DNA of 24,943 bases, taken from NCBI GenBank assembly GCA_903898975.1, contig CAIUHT010000984.1:1-24943 (forward strand), in the 5' to 3' direction. The translations under genes were made by a program, and so were the position numbers. Source of the DNA: an uncultured Planctomycetaceae bacterium (GTDB taxonomy: Bacteria; Planctomycetota; Planctomycetia; Planctomycetales; Planctomycetaceae). Position 1 is the first letter of the stretch; each line of letters opens with the position of its first letter. Positions 1 through 8,356 of the stretch are shown here, piece after piece. The notes beneath the pieces are model-generated. The model did not search any database and had not been told where the DNA came from. It saw only the letters and a program-made list of their open reading frames with translations.

Positions 1-155
1 CAGCCCGGCCTCCCTCCCGAAATCCCACCACTCGATCAAGTTGGTTCCCGACCGTTCTTCGACCACAGTATGTGTCCAGGGCGCCGTGGCTTGGCCGAAC
101 GGGGCTGGGAGGCCATCAAAAGCAATGCTTTTCAGCGAGGGCGGAATTGGGCGAA

Positions 156-193
156 TCTGCCCCGCGAGTTCTCAGAGCGGCTCGCGGGGCAGA
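156..193 (-). terminator. Hairpin downstream of the HAF/PEP-CTERM gene
   Basis: A perfect 13-base inverted repeat (156-168 and 181-193, arm TCTGCCCCGCGAG) surrounds a 12-base loop. It lies 32 bases beyond the stop of the minus-strand PEP-CTERM gene, where a terminator would be expected. No run of T follows in either direction, so this may be a weak or factor-assisted terminator or a 3'-end stabilising hairpin. It could also serve a plus-strand gene lying to the left. I saw no supportable gene in the remainder of 1-225. Confidence 0.5.
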
Positions 194-225
194 TCGCCAT
201 GGAGAGAACCAGGCTGGTCGCTGAC

Positions 226-1356
226 TCAGCCGCGAGGGGACCGGGCCCGCCGGCCCGCCCACAGCATTCCCACTGCGGCACAGCCAATGACTGCCAGCGA
301 GGAGGGCTCGGGGACCACGAACTCGGATGGGTCGAGATAGACGATGAAGGACTTCGCGTTGTAGTTTTCGTCAAGCAAGACCCCGCCAAAGGTGTTTCCG
401 TCGGGGGTCATTTCGCCCGCGTACACTCCGATCAGGTTCGGCATAGCATTCTGGAAAGAGAGTCCGAAGTGGACTTCGGCATACCTTGCAAAGGTTTTGC
501 TGCCGATTCCTTCCCGCCAGATCTCGCTGTTCAATCCGGGGGCCCAGAGCACGATCGACCCATCGTCGGACACCTCGTGACCCCCCGGTCCAAAGCCGCC
601 ACCTGAGAGACTTTTCAGCACCTCGAGGTCGCCGTTGACCCAGCGGGCGATGGAATAGCCCAAGGCCGAGTCGACCACACCCACGATGACCGAACCATCC
701 GACGAGACGTTGATTGCCTTGGGGTAGTCGGTGCCACCCGGGAGATCGGGCAGGATGCTCATCACCCCATCACGCCACACAACCGGATGGGTTCCGTTGA
801 GGTCGGTCATGCTGCCGACAATCGTCCGGCCATCGGCACTGATGGCGTCCGCGTTACTGCCAATTGTCCCCTCGGGGACCTGCAGGAAAGTCCTCACGCC
901 CCCCTGCCAATACGCCGCTCCGGAGGTTTCCCCTCCCCCAGCGTACCCGACCACGACACTGCCATCACCAGAGACACTGTTCCCCAGTCCAGAGAACGAG
1001 AACGTGTCTCCGGGACCCAACAGCGCCTCCAACACTCCGTTTTCCCAGCGATATGCCGAGAAATCGTTTCGAAAAAGGTCCCCGGTGACGACATTCCCGT
1101 TGTTGGAAATGCCGGTCACACTGTCAACATTCGGGCCGGTCGGGTCCTCGATGGAGGTGAGTGTCCCATTCTGCAAGCGACCGGCGTAGCCGTAGGGACC
1201 GGGCAGGTAACCGGCGAATGTCTGCCCGTCGCGGGTCAGTGCCGAGAGATTCGGGGCGGTCGAGTCGAACAGCGTGAGCATCGACCCCGCTTCGCCCAGG
1301 CTGGCCAGCAACAAGCCCAGCCCCACGCCCCCCAGCCACGTTCGCAATCCATTCAT
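226..1356 (-). CDS. Secreted HAF-repeat protein with PEP-CTERM anchor
   Basis: This is a 376-residue exported protein. The start is the ATG at 1356, preceded by GAGG about 11 bases upstream. The next upstream in-frame start would add 22 charged residues ahead of what is clearly a signal peptide (MNGLRTWLGGVGLGLLLASL). The body has repeated segments of the type 'S.DG..VVG...G....A..W..G', typical of the extracellular HAF repeat family, probably a beta-propeller. The C-terminus has the PEP-CTERM sorting signal: VPEPSS, a short hydrophobic helix (AVIGCAAVGMLWA), then RRARSPRG. Known for the family: such tails are processed by an exosortase and the proteins reach the cell surface or extracellular polymer. 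No exosortase is in the window. It is transcribed divergently from the dehydrogenase gene, and a hairpin lies just past the stop. Ligand and exact role are unknown. Confidence 0.9.
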   Translation of the reverse strand: MNGLRTWLGGVGLGLLLASLGEAGSMLTLFDSTAPNLSALTRDGQTFAGYLPGPYGYAGRLQNGTLTSIEDPTGPNVDSVTGISNNGNVVTGDLFRNDFSAYRWENGVLEALLGPGDTFSFSGLGNSVSGDGSVVVGYAGGGETSGAAYWQGGVRTFLQVPEGTIGSNADAISADGRTIVGSMTDLNGTHPVVWRDGVMSILPDLPGGTDYPKAINVSSDGSVIVGVVDSALGYSIARWVNGDLEVLKSLSGGGFGPGGHEVSDDGSIVLWAPGLNSEIWREGIGSKTFARYAEVHFGLSFQNAMPNLIGVYAGEMTPDGNTFGGVLLDENYNAKSFIVYLDPSEFVVPEPSSLAVIGCAAVGMLWAGRRARSPRG

Positions 1357-1744
1357 CTCGGTAGGTTCCTCAAGAACGAGTCCGAGGCCTCGGCGATGCC
1401 GGGTTGATGTCTCCGTACACAAACCCGGTTGGCGACCAAGCCAACAGAGGCCCCTATAGTCTCTATCGCAAACGACCCCTCAGATGACGCCGAAAAAATT
1501 TCGAGAATTTTCAGACGGCGGAATCGGTCCCGGCGCCAAGGCCTGCGATTGTCGTGCCGCTCGACCTCCCCGCCGTCGGTCGCAACGATCTGTTCAGGGT
1601 CGTTCTGCTGCTCCCGGCTGGGGGAAATCTGCGCATTCGTACAGACATGGGGTGCCATGAGATGCGGTGCGTAATGAGTCTTCTGTCGTTACGCTCTTCC
1701 AGTTCTGTTCGCTTTGTCCGTTCCGCCCGCCAGGAGTTCGCCAG
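1357..1744. other. Intergenic region between divergent genes
   Basis: 388 bases separate the divergent PEP-CTERM gene and dehydrogenase gene, so both promoters should lie here. The stretch around 1450-1510 is less GC-rich than its surroundings. I could not find a convincing -35/-10 pair or an operator palindrome. Confidence 0.4.
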
Positions 1745-1747
1745 GTG
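1732..1747 (+). promoter_or_regulatory. Ribosome binding site deciding the GTG start
   Basis: AGGAG at 1732-1736 lies 8 bases before GTG 1745-1747. This makes GTG the likely start of the dehydrogenase rather than an upstream ATG at 1667, whose extra 26 residues do not match the family's N-terminus. Confidence 0.75.
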
Positions 1748-2734
1748 CTCGCCGGTCACTTTCCCGCCCCCCACCGCATCGAGCTGATCGATGTCCCCGA
1801 ACCGCAACTCCCCCCGGCGCCCCCTCCCGGTCAGTCCGGGCAGATTGTGTTCGAACCGCACATCGCCTGCCTCTGCGGGTCCGATCTCCCCTACTTCAAT
1901 GGCGAGGCCCCGGAGTTTCCCGCCCGCACCCGCGGACATTCGCTTCATGAAATGGTCGGCCGGGTCACCGCCACCAATGGCTCCCGCTGGAAGCCGGGCG
2001 ATTGGGTGCTGACCGTCCCCGTCAACCAGTGTGGGATGTTCGAGCGGTATGTTGTGGGGGAGGACCGGGCGATTCCTCTCGACCCCCGGCTCGACAAGCA
2101 CCATTCCGTGCTCGCCCAGCCCCTGGGGACCGTCCTCTACGCCCTCAAGAAGCTCCCGAACGTGCTCGACAAGGACGTGGTGATTGTCGGGGCGGGGCCA
2201 ATCGGGCAGATGTACGCCCGCATGCTCGCGAACATGGGGGCCCGCGAGGTGATTGTGCTCGACAAGCTCGACTCGCGGCTCGCGCTCGCCCCCAAGATGG
2301 GGGCCACCGCGACCATCAACGTCACCCGCGAAGATCCGGTCGCGCGGGTCCAGTCGCTGCTGGGAGGTGAACTCGCCGACATCGTCGTCGAGGCGGTCGG
2401 TCATGCCGACCAGGTGCTCAACACCTGCATCAGCCTGGTTCGGCATGGGGGCCGGATCCTGTACTTCGGGGTTCCCCCCGAGCAGATCGACGGCGTCCGG
2501 TGGCGTGACTTTTTCTACAAGAACGCCACCATCCACACGAGCGTGAACCCCGACTTCCGCCGCGACTTCCCGCTCGCCATGCGGTGGTTGGCCGAGGGCC
2601 GGGTCGATCTGCGGCCCCTCATCACCCACACCTATCCCCTGGCCCAGGTCCAGACCGCCTTCGAGACGTTCCGCGATCGCCGGGATGGCGCGCAGAAGGT
2701 GCTGCTTGAGTTCCCCGCATTCGGCCGGGGCTGA
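1745..2734 (+). CDS. MDR-family zinc-type alcohol/polyol dehydrogenase
   Basis: A 329-residue medium-chain dehydrogenase/reductase, probably cytosolic and NAD(H)-dependent. The GroES-like catalytic half shows CGSD (Cys44) and HEMVGRV (His68-Glu69), matching the first catalytic-zinc ligand and the H-E pair. The Rossmann half has GAGPIG at 149-154, followed by VLDKLDSR, where Asp173 ends strand beta-2 and suggests NAD rather than NADP. Two departures are visible. The four-cysteine structural-zinc lobe is absent, with only one Cys in that region. The usual third ligand Glu in the 'AEPL' motif is Gln125 in LAQPLGTVL. The rest of the fold looks complete, including the C-terminal 'RDRRDGAQKVLLEF' segment. 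L-threonine, sorbitol and other polyol dehydrogenases share this architecture; the substrate cannot be read from the sequence. It stands alone between two minus-strand genes. Confidence 0.9.
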   Translation: MLAGHFPAPHRIELIDVPEPQLPPAPPPGQSGQIVFEPHIACLCGSDLPYFNGEAPEFPARTRGHSLHEMVGRVTATNGSRWKPGDWVLTVPVNQCGMFERYVVGEDRAIPLDPRLDKHHSVLAQPLGTVLYALKKLPNVLDKDVVIVGAGPIGQMYARMLANMGAREVIVLDKLDSRLALAPKMGATATINVTREDPVARVQSLLGGELADIVVEAVGHADQVLNTCISLVRHGGRILYFGVPPEQIDGVRWRDFFYKNATIHTSVNPDFRRDFPLAMRWLAEGRVDLRPLITHTYPLAQVQTAFETFRDRRDGAQKVLLEFPAFGRG

Positions 2735-2883
2735 TCGGCGTGGCAGCCTGCGGGGGTCGCGACCGTTTCGAAGTGGGGTGCCGAGCGGCGGGCTGGCGGC
2801 TGGTGCGGTGAATGAACCAGGCGCTGACTTCGGGGTGCCTGCCTGCCCTGGACCCCGCGGACCGATGACCCGTCAATGGGCGT

Positions 2884-2921
2884 AAAAAAACCGGCGGTCG
2901 AGTGCGACTCGACCGCCGGTT
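2884..2921 (-). terminator. Intrinsic terminator of cysC
   Basis: A perfect 15-base-pair stem (2889-2903 with 2907-2921) is closed by a 3-base loop, GCG. On the minus strand the stem is followed directly by seven T residues (A run at 2884-2890 on the plus strand). It sits about 117 bases beyond the cysC stop and points the same way. There is no T tract on the other side, so it is directional. Confidence 0.92.
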
Positions 2922-3038
2922 GATGCATTCAGACGCACGGGCACGGCAGTAAGTCGCCGCGACTTGCGCCGCAGAAAGCCCCCTTTACTTCCCGCGGGTT
3001 CGCAGTGGACCCCGGGAGAGAACTGGGGAGCTGGTGGG

Positions 3039-3641
3039 TTAGATCAGCCCCTTGGACTTCAGGTAGGCGATGACTTCTTCGGCGAGCTCTTCGATGGGCT
3101 TGGTCCCGTCGAGTCGCAGTTCGGCGTGTTCGGGGGCCTCGTACGGATCGCTGATGCCAGTGAAGCTGGCGATCTGACCCGCGCGGGCTTTCTTGTACAG
3201 CCCCTTGGGGTCGCGGGCCTCGCACACTTCGAGCGGGGTGTCCATGAAGACCTCGATGAACTCGCCCGGTTCCATCAGTGCCCGGACGGCATCGCGGTCT
3301 TTGCGATAGGGAGAGATGAAGGCGGTCAAGGCCAGGACTCCCGCGCCGGCGAACAGCTTGCCCACCTCGCCGATCCGGCGGATGTTCTCGGCCCGATCCT
3401 CTGCCGAGAATCCGAGGTTCTTGTTCAGCCCCATGCGGATGTTGTCGCCATCCAGCACGTAGGTGTGCTTGCCCATCTGGTGGAGACGATGATCGACGAC
3501 ATTCGCCACCGTGCTCTTGCCCGAGGCACTGAGCCCCGTGAACCACAAAATGGCCCCCTTGTGACCGTTCAACTGACACCGTTCGGCCTTCGAGACCGCG
3601 TGATTGTGCCAGGTGACGTTCGTTGCCTTCTGCTCAGCCAT
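3039..3641 (-). CDS. cysC: Adenylylsulfate kinase (APS kinase)
   Basis: A 200-residue cytosolic kinase that phosphorylates adenosine 5'-phosphosulfate with ATP to make PAPS, the activated sulfate used for assimilation or sulfotransfer. Diagnostic motifs are all present: P-loop GLSASGKST (36-44), LDGDNIR (62-68), the FISPYRKDR segment with Ser109, and GLYKKARAG in the lid region. Length and motif spacing fit a stand-alone CysC; there is no fused ATP sulfurylase. The ATG at 3641 is preceded by GAGGAAG about 12 bases away. No cysD, cysN, sat, cysH or sulfotransferase gene lies nearby, so whether the PAPS feeds reduction or sulfation is open. The gene is monocistronic and ends at a strong terminator. 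Two copies of GGTGACTCTRAA lie upstream. Confidence 0.97.
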   Translation of the reverse strand: MAEQKATNVTWHNHAVSKAERCQLNGHKGAILWFTGLSASGKSTVANVVDHRLHQMGKHTYVLDGDNIRMGLNKNLGFSAEDRAENIRRIGEVGKLFAGAGVLALTAFISPYRKDRDAVRALMEPGEFIEVFMDTPLEVCEARDPKGLYKKARAGQIASFTGISDPYEAPEHAELRLDGTKPIEELAEEVIAYLKSKGLI

Positions 3642-4196
3642 GGTACGCTACGACTTCCTCTTTCAAAGGTGACTCTGAACACCGCCCACCGCCGCCACTC
3701 GGGGTGAAATGGGGCACCAGCAGCCCGGCTCAAAAGGCGAACATCCAGTTCCGTTTCGTGGCGAAAGCGGGGAGATCGACACTCGGCCAGCCAGGCCTTC
3801 TAGGGTGACTCTAAAGTATCGTTCCACAGGCGGGAAGGGTGGTTTCCGATTGTGAACTGGCCCGGCAAAACCAGCAGTTTTTCCAAGCCGGTGCCCGACC
3901 AGCTTTCGGTGATCGGCGTGCGCGCCGCCTGGATCGACAAACTTCACGAATCGAGTGCGATCCACCCCTGCGGGAGGGCCTCCCGGGAGAAACTGCCAGA
4001 TCACGGCCTGGCGGGGCGGGCGAGGGACGTTTGCTCTCCAGCTGCCCGGACTTGGGCCGCAGACTACGCCCCATTGGCCGAATGCGATATCTAAGGGTGG
4101 GAACCGGGCGACGGTGGACCGGGACCCAGCCAGAGACGGGGAGGCCCCCCGTGCCTGTTTGTGCCGCATCACCGGGAGTTCCTGACAGGCTGACCC
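3642..4196. other. Intergenic region upstream of cysC and the 262-residue gene
   Basis: 555 bases between two divergent genes. Small open frames on both strands have no start signals and no recognisable protein features, so I call no gene. The only structure noted is a pair of direct repeats, GGTGACTCT(G/A)AA, at 3668-3679 and 3804-3815. Confidence 0.5.
3668..3815. repeat. Two direct copies of GGTGACTCTRAA upstream of cysC
   Basis: Copies at 3668-3679 (GGTGACTCTGAA) and 3804-3815 (GGTGACTCTAAA) lie in the same orientation, 136 bases apart, 27 and 163 bases upstream of the cysC ATG. They differ at one position. Pairs like this can be regulator binding sites, but chance is not excluded. Confidence 0.35.
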
Positions 4197-4985
4197 ATGT
4201 CGCAATCGATCGACTTCTCGCGGTCGTTCCTCACCTTTCGGATCGACACCCTTAAAAAACCCCCCCAGACGGTGTCGCACGCTCCTCCCTACAGCCTGAA
4301 CAACGCCCGGATCCAGCTCGATTGCATTTGCGAACTGGAACAGCCCGCGGAGAACCGCTCCCAGACCTTCGTGCTGGGGGTCAGTTGCAAGACCGAGCGG
4401 GTCGGTGTGCCCCGCGACATCTGGACCACGCCCAATTCCGACTTCATCCCGGTCGTGTCGGCCCAGCGGTTTCTCAATATCAAGACCTACGCCTTCATCG
4501 GCCACGAGGCCGGGGTTGAACTGCATGGGCTGGGTCGCCCGCAGCCCGACAGGCAGACGGGCGAGACCGCGTTGGCGTTCGATCGCCTCACCATCCACCT
4601 CGAGCCCGCCCCGGCTCAAGAGCTACCGACCCCCCGCGAGATTATCGAGGCGACCTACCAGCATCGTCCCCTCGTGGCGGTCACCGAATACCGCGATGGA
4701 CCCCGCACGGTCCGGCTCACCTACCCCATCAAGACCTTCAACGTCAATGAGCGTGACGACATCTATCAGACCGACACCGGTCCACTGCTGATTCCCCGCG
4801 GTGACGCTCCCTTCGAACAGCAGATCGAGGGGCTGCAACTCGCCTTCGGCGCGTTCAACTCACCCGACTTCATCGAACTGCTCATGCGGGCCCCCACTCC
4901 CGTCCCCGGGGGAGCCCGCGTCTATCACTACAGTGAACCGCTCCGCCTCGACGGAGTGCGGAACCGCATCTACTCCCTCACGTAA
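4197..4985 (+). CDS. Conserved-looking hypothetical protein, 262 residues
   Basis: I do not recognise the family. The frame is convincing: GC-rich third positions throughout, balanced composition and a full-length reading frame from ATG 4197 to TAA. There is no signal peptide or membrane segment, so the product is probably cytosolic. Local features are an N-terminal block (ARIQLDCICELEQP, FVLGVSCKTERVGVPRDIW) that reads like alternating beta strands, and a C-terminal half with FNVNERDDIYQTDTGPLLIP and FGAFNSPDFIELLMRAPTPVP. The ribosome site is weak (GGGAG roughly 20 bases upstream). It converges with the ABC exporter gene, 108 bases away, with no clear terminator between them. An all-beta fold is an inference from residue pattern only. 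Confidence 0.8.
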   Translation: MSQSIDFSRSFLTFRIDTLKKPPQTVSHAPPYSLNNARIQLDCICELEQPAENRSQTFVLGVSCKTERVGVPRDIWTTPNSDFIPVVSAQRFLNIKTYAFIGHEAGVELHGLGRPQPDRQTGETALAFDRLTIHLEPAPAQELPTPREIIEATYQHRPLVAVTEYRDGPRTVRLTYPIKTFNVNERDDIYQTDTGPLLIPRGDAPFEQQIEGLQLAFGAFNSPDFIELLMRAPTPVPGGARVYHYSEPLRLDGVRNRIYSLT

Positions 4986-5093
4986 ACCGGCAACTCGCTG
5001 GCGTGCAAGCCGTCAGTGACTGGAGATGCTGGAACGCTACACCCCTGGGGGCGGAGGCAGGCGACCAGCCGCGCTCGCGTCGCTCAGGAGGAC

Positions 5094-7982
5094 TTACCAG
5101 TAGATGTAGCGCTGCAGCAGTTCCCGCTGCTGGGTGGGAAGCTGCCCCAGGTGGGGAATCAGAAACCGGTTATCCTCAAGGTCGAGCAGGATCTTGCCGT
5201 GCTCGCCAAAGTCCTGCACCTGGCTCTGCGACCAACGCATGGTGAATTGCAGGCGGCCGGAGGGGGTCCCGACGGTGAATTCGAGACAGCCATGCTTGAG
5301 GTCGATCCGTTCGATCGAGTCGATCCGCCGGAGGAGATACCGGCGGTCCAGCGCGGCGAGAATGAGCGCCCGCGTCTCCTCGGGCCATTCCCCAAGGTCA
5401 CGCACAATGCCAATCTCGCGCTCCTTGCCCCCTTCATCACACACCGACAGGCTGATGTACCGCTCGGGCTCGGTCGCCGGAAAGCAGCGGACCGCCCCCA
5501 GGCCGCGGTGCCTGGTTCCGTCCGCCAACTCGACATCGAGCGTCTGCAGGCGGCCGCATGAGAAGCGGACCACGCCGGCCTCAAGCCAGCGGGGGGCCAA
5601 GTCGATCAGCTCGGCTGGTTCCCCCGCGGCGGTCGATTTGTCTGGGCTGTCGCCCGTTGCCAGGCTGGTGGTCGCGCTGGCAGCGGGTGCGGTCGCACTG
5701 ACAGAGGGGGCGGTCGCCTGGCGAGCCGGGCTGGCCTGCGCCTCGAGCAGCGCTTCGACCCGGTTCTCGTGCGCGAACTGTGTCTGGATCTTGACCAGCC
5801 GGGCATAGGTGCCATCGAGGTCCATCAGTTCCGCGTGCGAGCCCTGCTCGGCGAGTCGTCCCTCTTCGAAGACGAAGATGCGGTCCGAGTCTTTCAACGT
5901 GGAAAGCCGGTGGGCAATGGCGATGGTCGTGCGGCCGCGGGCCAGCACGCGGAGCGCGTCTTGAATCGCCTGCTCCGATTCGGTGTCCACACTGCTGGTC
6001 GCCTCGTCGAGAATCAGCACGCGGGGGTCGTATAGCAGGGCCCGGGCGATCGACAGTCGTTGCCGCTCGCCTCCCGACAGTCCCGCCCCCCGCTCGCCCA
6101 CCCAGGTGTCGTATCCCAGGGGCTTCTTGAGGATGAACTCATGGGCCTGCGCGGCACGGGCCGAGGTCAACGCCTCGTCACGATTCGAACCGGGGCGACC
6201 GTAAACGAGGTTGTCGAACAAGGTGCCCCGGAATAGAAACGGCTCCTGCAGCACCACTCCCACGTGCCGGCGCAGCTCGGCGGTCGACAACTGCCGAAGG
6301 TCGACTCCGTCGAGCCGGATGGTCCCTTCGTCCACGTCGTAAAACCGGCTGATCAGGTTCACCAGCGTGGTTTTGCCACTGCCCGAGCGACCCACAATGC
6401 CGATCCGCTGACCCGGTTCAATCTGAAAGCTCACCTGCTTCAGCACCGGTCTGTGCCGCTCGTAGCCAAACGTGACGTTGTCAAAAGCGATCTCGCCCCG
6501 GACCGTGTCGGGCCGGCTTTCCCGCTCGGGCTCCCGGGTCTCTACCGGGGCGTCGAGCAGTTCGAACACCCGGTGGCAGCCTGTCAGAAAGCTGGTGAGC
6601 CAGGTCGTGAGCTGCGACAGGGTGGAGAGGGGGGCGTAGAACATCGCGAGGTAGGCAAGAAACGCCATGAGCGAGCCGAGCGTCATCTGCCCGGCCAGCA
6701 CATCGCGCCCGCCGACATACCACACAATCAGCCCCCCCAGGCTGAAGACCAGGGCCATGATGGCCGAGAACGAGGCATTGGCGTTGTCGACCCGCACGCG
6801 GGAGTCGCGGAGCGTTTCACTGGCGCGCTGAAACCGCTCGGACTCCCGCGGTTCCTGGGCAAACGCCTTGACCACGCGGATGCCCGAGAGCATGCCCGAA
6901 ATCGTTCCCGCCTGCCGACTGCTCGAATCCCAGTAGCGGTAGTAAACCGGGTAGACCCGCCGCCAGAAGTACAGGCTCCCCGCCACCACCAGCGGGGCGG
7001 GAATGAGCGTGAAGAGAGCCAGCTTGGCGTTGAGGGTGAACAGCATCAACCCCACTGCCACCACCTGCACAATCTGCAGCAGAAACCCCCCGGTCACCTG
7101 TTGCAGCAGGGTGTGCAGCACCTCGCTGTCGTAGGCCACCCGGCTGACCAGTGAGCTGACCTGGTGCTTGTCGTAGTAGCCCACCCCCAGCGTGTGCAGC
7201 TTGGCCATGAGCTGCGATCGCAGGTCGAAGGTGAGCCCGGCACCCACGCGCGTGGAAAGCACCCCCTTGCCCCAGTTGATAACCCCCAGCAGCACGCGGG
7301 TCGCCGCCAGGGCCAGCACCACCAGCAGGAGGGCCAGCATCAGCCCCCTGGCGTCGGGAGCCCCCTCGCCCCGCTCGAGGATCTGGTCGACGAGGTACTG
7401 CTGGAGCTTGGGGGGGACCAGTTCCATCGCGACCCCGGCCAGCATCAGTGCCGACATCGCCGCCGCCGTTCGCCAGTGAGGCTGCAGAATGCGCCACAGG
7501 CGACCGATGATGGCCCGGCGGGGAAGGCACCGCGGGCAGGGTTCCCCCTTGGCGGGGAGTCTCTGCTGACACTGCGGGCAATGCAGCAGATCGGGCGACT
7601 CGACCTCTTCGGGCCCCAGTTCTCCCTCGGCGCGGAAGTGCTCAAGCTGCCCCGCGACCCGGTGGAATCTGGGGGCCAGCCCATTGGAGTGCCGGAGCAG
7701 ATCGACCCACGCCCCATCGACATGCGCCTGGACGAATCCCGAGCCGATCGTGGCGACCGACCGGAACTTGCCCACCTCGGCCACGGGCACGTTCTTGACC
7801 AGGTACGGTTCGGGCTGCTCGGCGACGACCGACACATTCCGCTCGGTCATGACCAGCCATTCCGAGCCGGGCTCTCCGCGGAGACCGAGATCGGTCTGAG
7901 CCGAGAGCACAACAGGCACCCCATTCAGCCCCTCGCGTTCCAGAAGCTGTTTGACACCGCTGGGCAATTCCGCTGCGCGCAT
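5094..7982 (-). CDS. Zinc-ribbon ABC exporter fused to a DUF1854-like domain
   Basis: About 962 residues. The N-terminal ~130 residues have no membrane segment. A zinc ribbon follows (two CxxC knuckles, CPQC and CPRC, ~133-151), then a six-helix exporter-type membrane domain (~165-450) and an ABC ATPase. The ATPase has Walker A GRSGSGKTT (~530-540), signature LSGGERQRLS (~632), Walker B LILDEATSSVD (~652) and H-loop AIAHRLSTL (~688). After an Ala/Ser/Thr-rich linker, ~794-962 resembles DUF1854 (LGAVRCFPATEPERYISL, ALDRRYLLRRIDSIERI). Known: DUF1854 proteins usually occur as a separate gene beside an ABC transporter in cyanophycin-associated loci. Here the two are one chain, and no cyanophycin gene is visible. 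All ATPase motifs are intact, so it should work as a homodimeric exporter; its cargo is unknown. The start is uncertain: ATG 7982 fits best, while the frame is open to 8222 with low-quality sequence. Confidence 0.9.
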   Translation of the reverse strand: MRAAELPSGVKQLLEREGLNGVPVVLSAQTDLGLRGEPGSEWLVMTERNVSVVAEQPEPYLVKNVPVAEVGKFRSVATIGSGFVQAHVDGAWVDLLRHSNGLAPRFHRVAGQLEHFRAEGELGPEEVESPDLLHCPQCQQRLPAKGEPCPRCLPRRAIIGRLWRILQPHWRTAAAMSALMLAGVAMELVPPKLQQYLVDQILERGEGAPDARGLMLALLLVVLALAATRVLLGVINWGKGVLSTRVGAGLTFDLRSQLMAKLHTLGVGYYDKHQVSSLVSRVAYDSEVLHTLLQQVTGGFLLQIVQVVAVGLMLFTLNAKLALFTLIPAPLVVAGSLYFWRRVYPVYYRYWDSSSRQAGTISGMLSGIRVVKAFAQEPRESERFQRASETLRDSRVRVDNANASFSAIMALVFSLGGLIVWYVGGRDVLAGQMTLGSLMAFLAYLAMFYAPLSTLSQLTTWLTSFLTGCHRVFELLDAPVETREPERESRPDTVRGEIAFDNVTFGYERHRPVLKQVSFQIEPGQRIGIVGRSGSGKTTLVNLISRFYDVDEGTIRLDGVDLRQLSTAELRRHVGVVLQEPFLFRGTLFDNLVYGRPGSNRDEALTSARAAQAHEFILKKPLGYDTWVGERGAGLSGGERQRLSIARALLYDPRVLILDEATSSVDTESEQAIQDALRVLARGRTTIAIAHRLSTLKDSDRIFVFEEGRLAEQGSHAELMDLDGTYARLVKIQTQFAHENRVEALLEAQASPARQATAPSVSATAPAASATTSLATGDSPDKSTAAGEPAELIDLAPRWLEAGVVRFSCGRLQTLDVELADGTRHRGLGAVRCFPATEPERYISLSVCDEGGKEREIGIVRDLGEWPEETRALILAALDRRYLLRRIDSIERIDLKHGCLEFTVGTPSGRLQFTMRWSQSQVQDFGEHGKILLDLEDNRFLIPHLGQLPTQQRELLQRYIYW

Positions 7983-8261
7983 TTGGACCCGTACACTGAC
8001 CGCAGGCTGGGCAAACTGACCGGCCAGGAGGGGATGACTTCTCGAGAGAAGGCCACCAGGCCGACCAGCGACGCTGATGTGCCGAAGTCTCTCGGCCCGC
8101 CGCGCGAGAATCGTACGGGGTGTCGAAGGGAAGGAAAGAGGGAGACCGGCCCCGCACGGGGCTCCGCCCCGGCGGAACCGGCCCCAACCCGAGAAGTTCG
8201 TGGTGGCTGGCCGGCGGACCACCCCCCGGTCCCCCAGCCCACTTCTTTAGGCCTGCCACTT

Positions 8262-8291
8262 CTTAAGACCCCCGCTGCTTAAGACCCCCGC
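8262..8291. repeat. 14-base direct repeat, two copies
   Basis: CTTAAGACCCCCGC occurs at 8262-8275 and again, identical, at 8278-8291, giving a 16-base period. It lies about 280 bases upstream of the chosen ABC exporter start. Confidence 0.8.
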
Positions 8292-8307
8292 ATACTCAAA
8301 CGTACGC

Positions 8308-8356
8308 ATCACAGCCCCCTGCCCACTCCTGCCAGGGGGAACCCACCGCCTGTGAT
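8308..8356. other. Nested dyad, possible structured RNA or operator
   Basis: The outer arms are ATCACAG (8308-8314) and CTGTGAT (8350-8356). The inner arms are CCCCCTG (8315-8321) and CAGGGGG (8333-8339). The two left arms are contiguous, whereas a 10-base stretch interrupts the right side. Together they could form a 14-pair stem with an 11-base loop and one large bulge. Confidence 0.45.

Noticed and set aside
70..606. Plus-strand frame at the left edge
   Set aside because: Mostly antisense to the PEP-CTERM gene and crosses the 13-base hairpin. The part before 226 is too short to support a gene call.
1511..2629. Long minus-strand frame opposite the dehydrogenase
   Set aside because: Antisense shadow of a clearly recognised gene in GC-rich DNA; the sequence is low-complexity and Gly/Arg/His-rich.
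3663..4619. Long minus-strand frame across the cysC upstream region
   Set aside because: It overlaps the 262-residue plus-strand gene, has no ribosome site and looks like no known protein.
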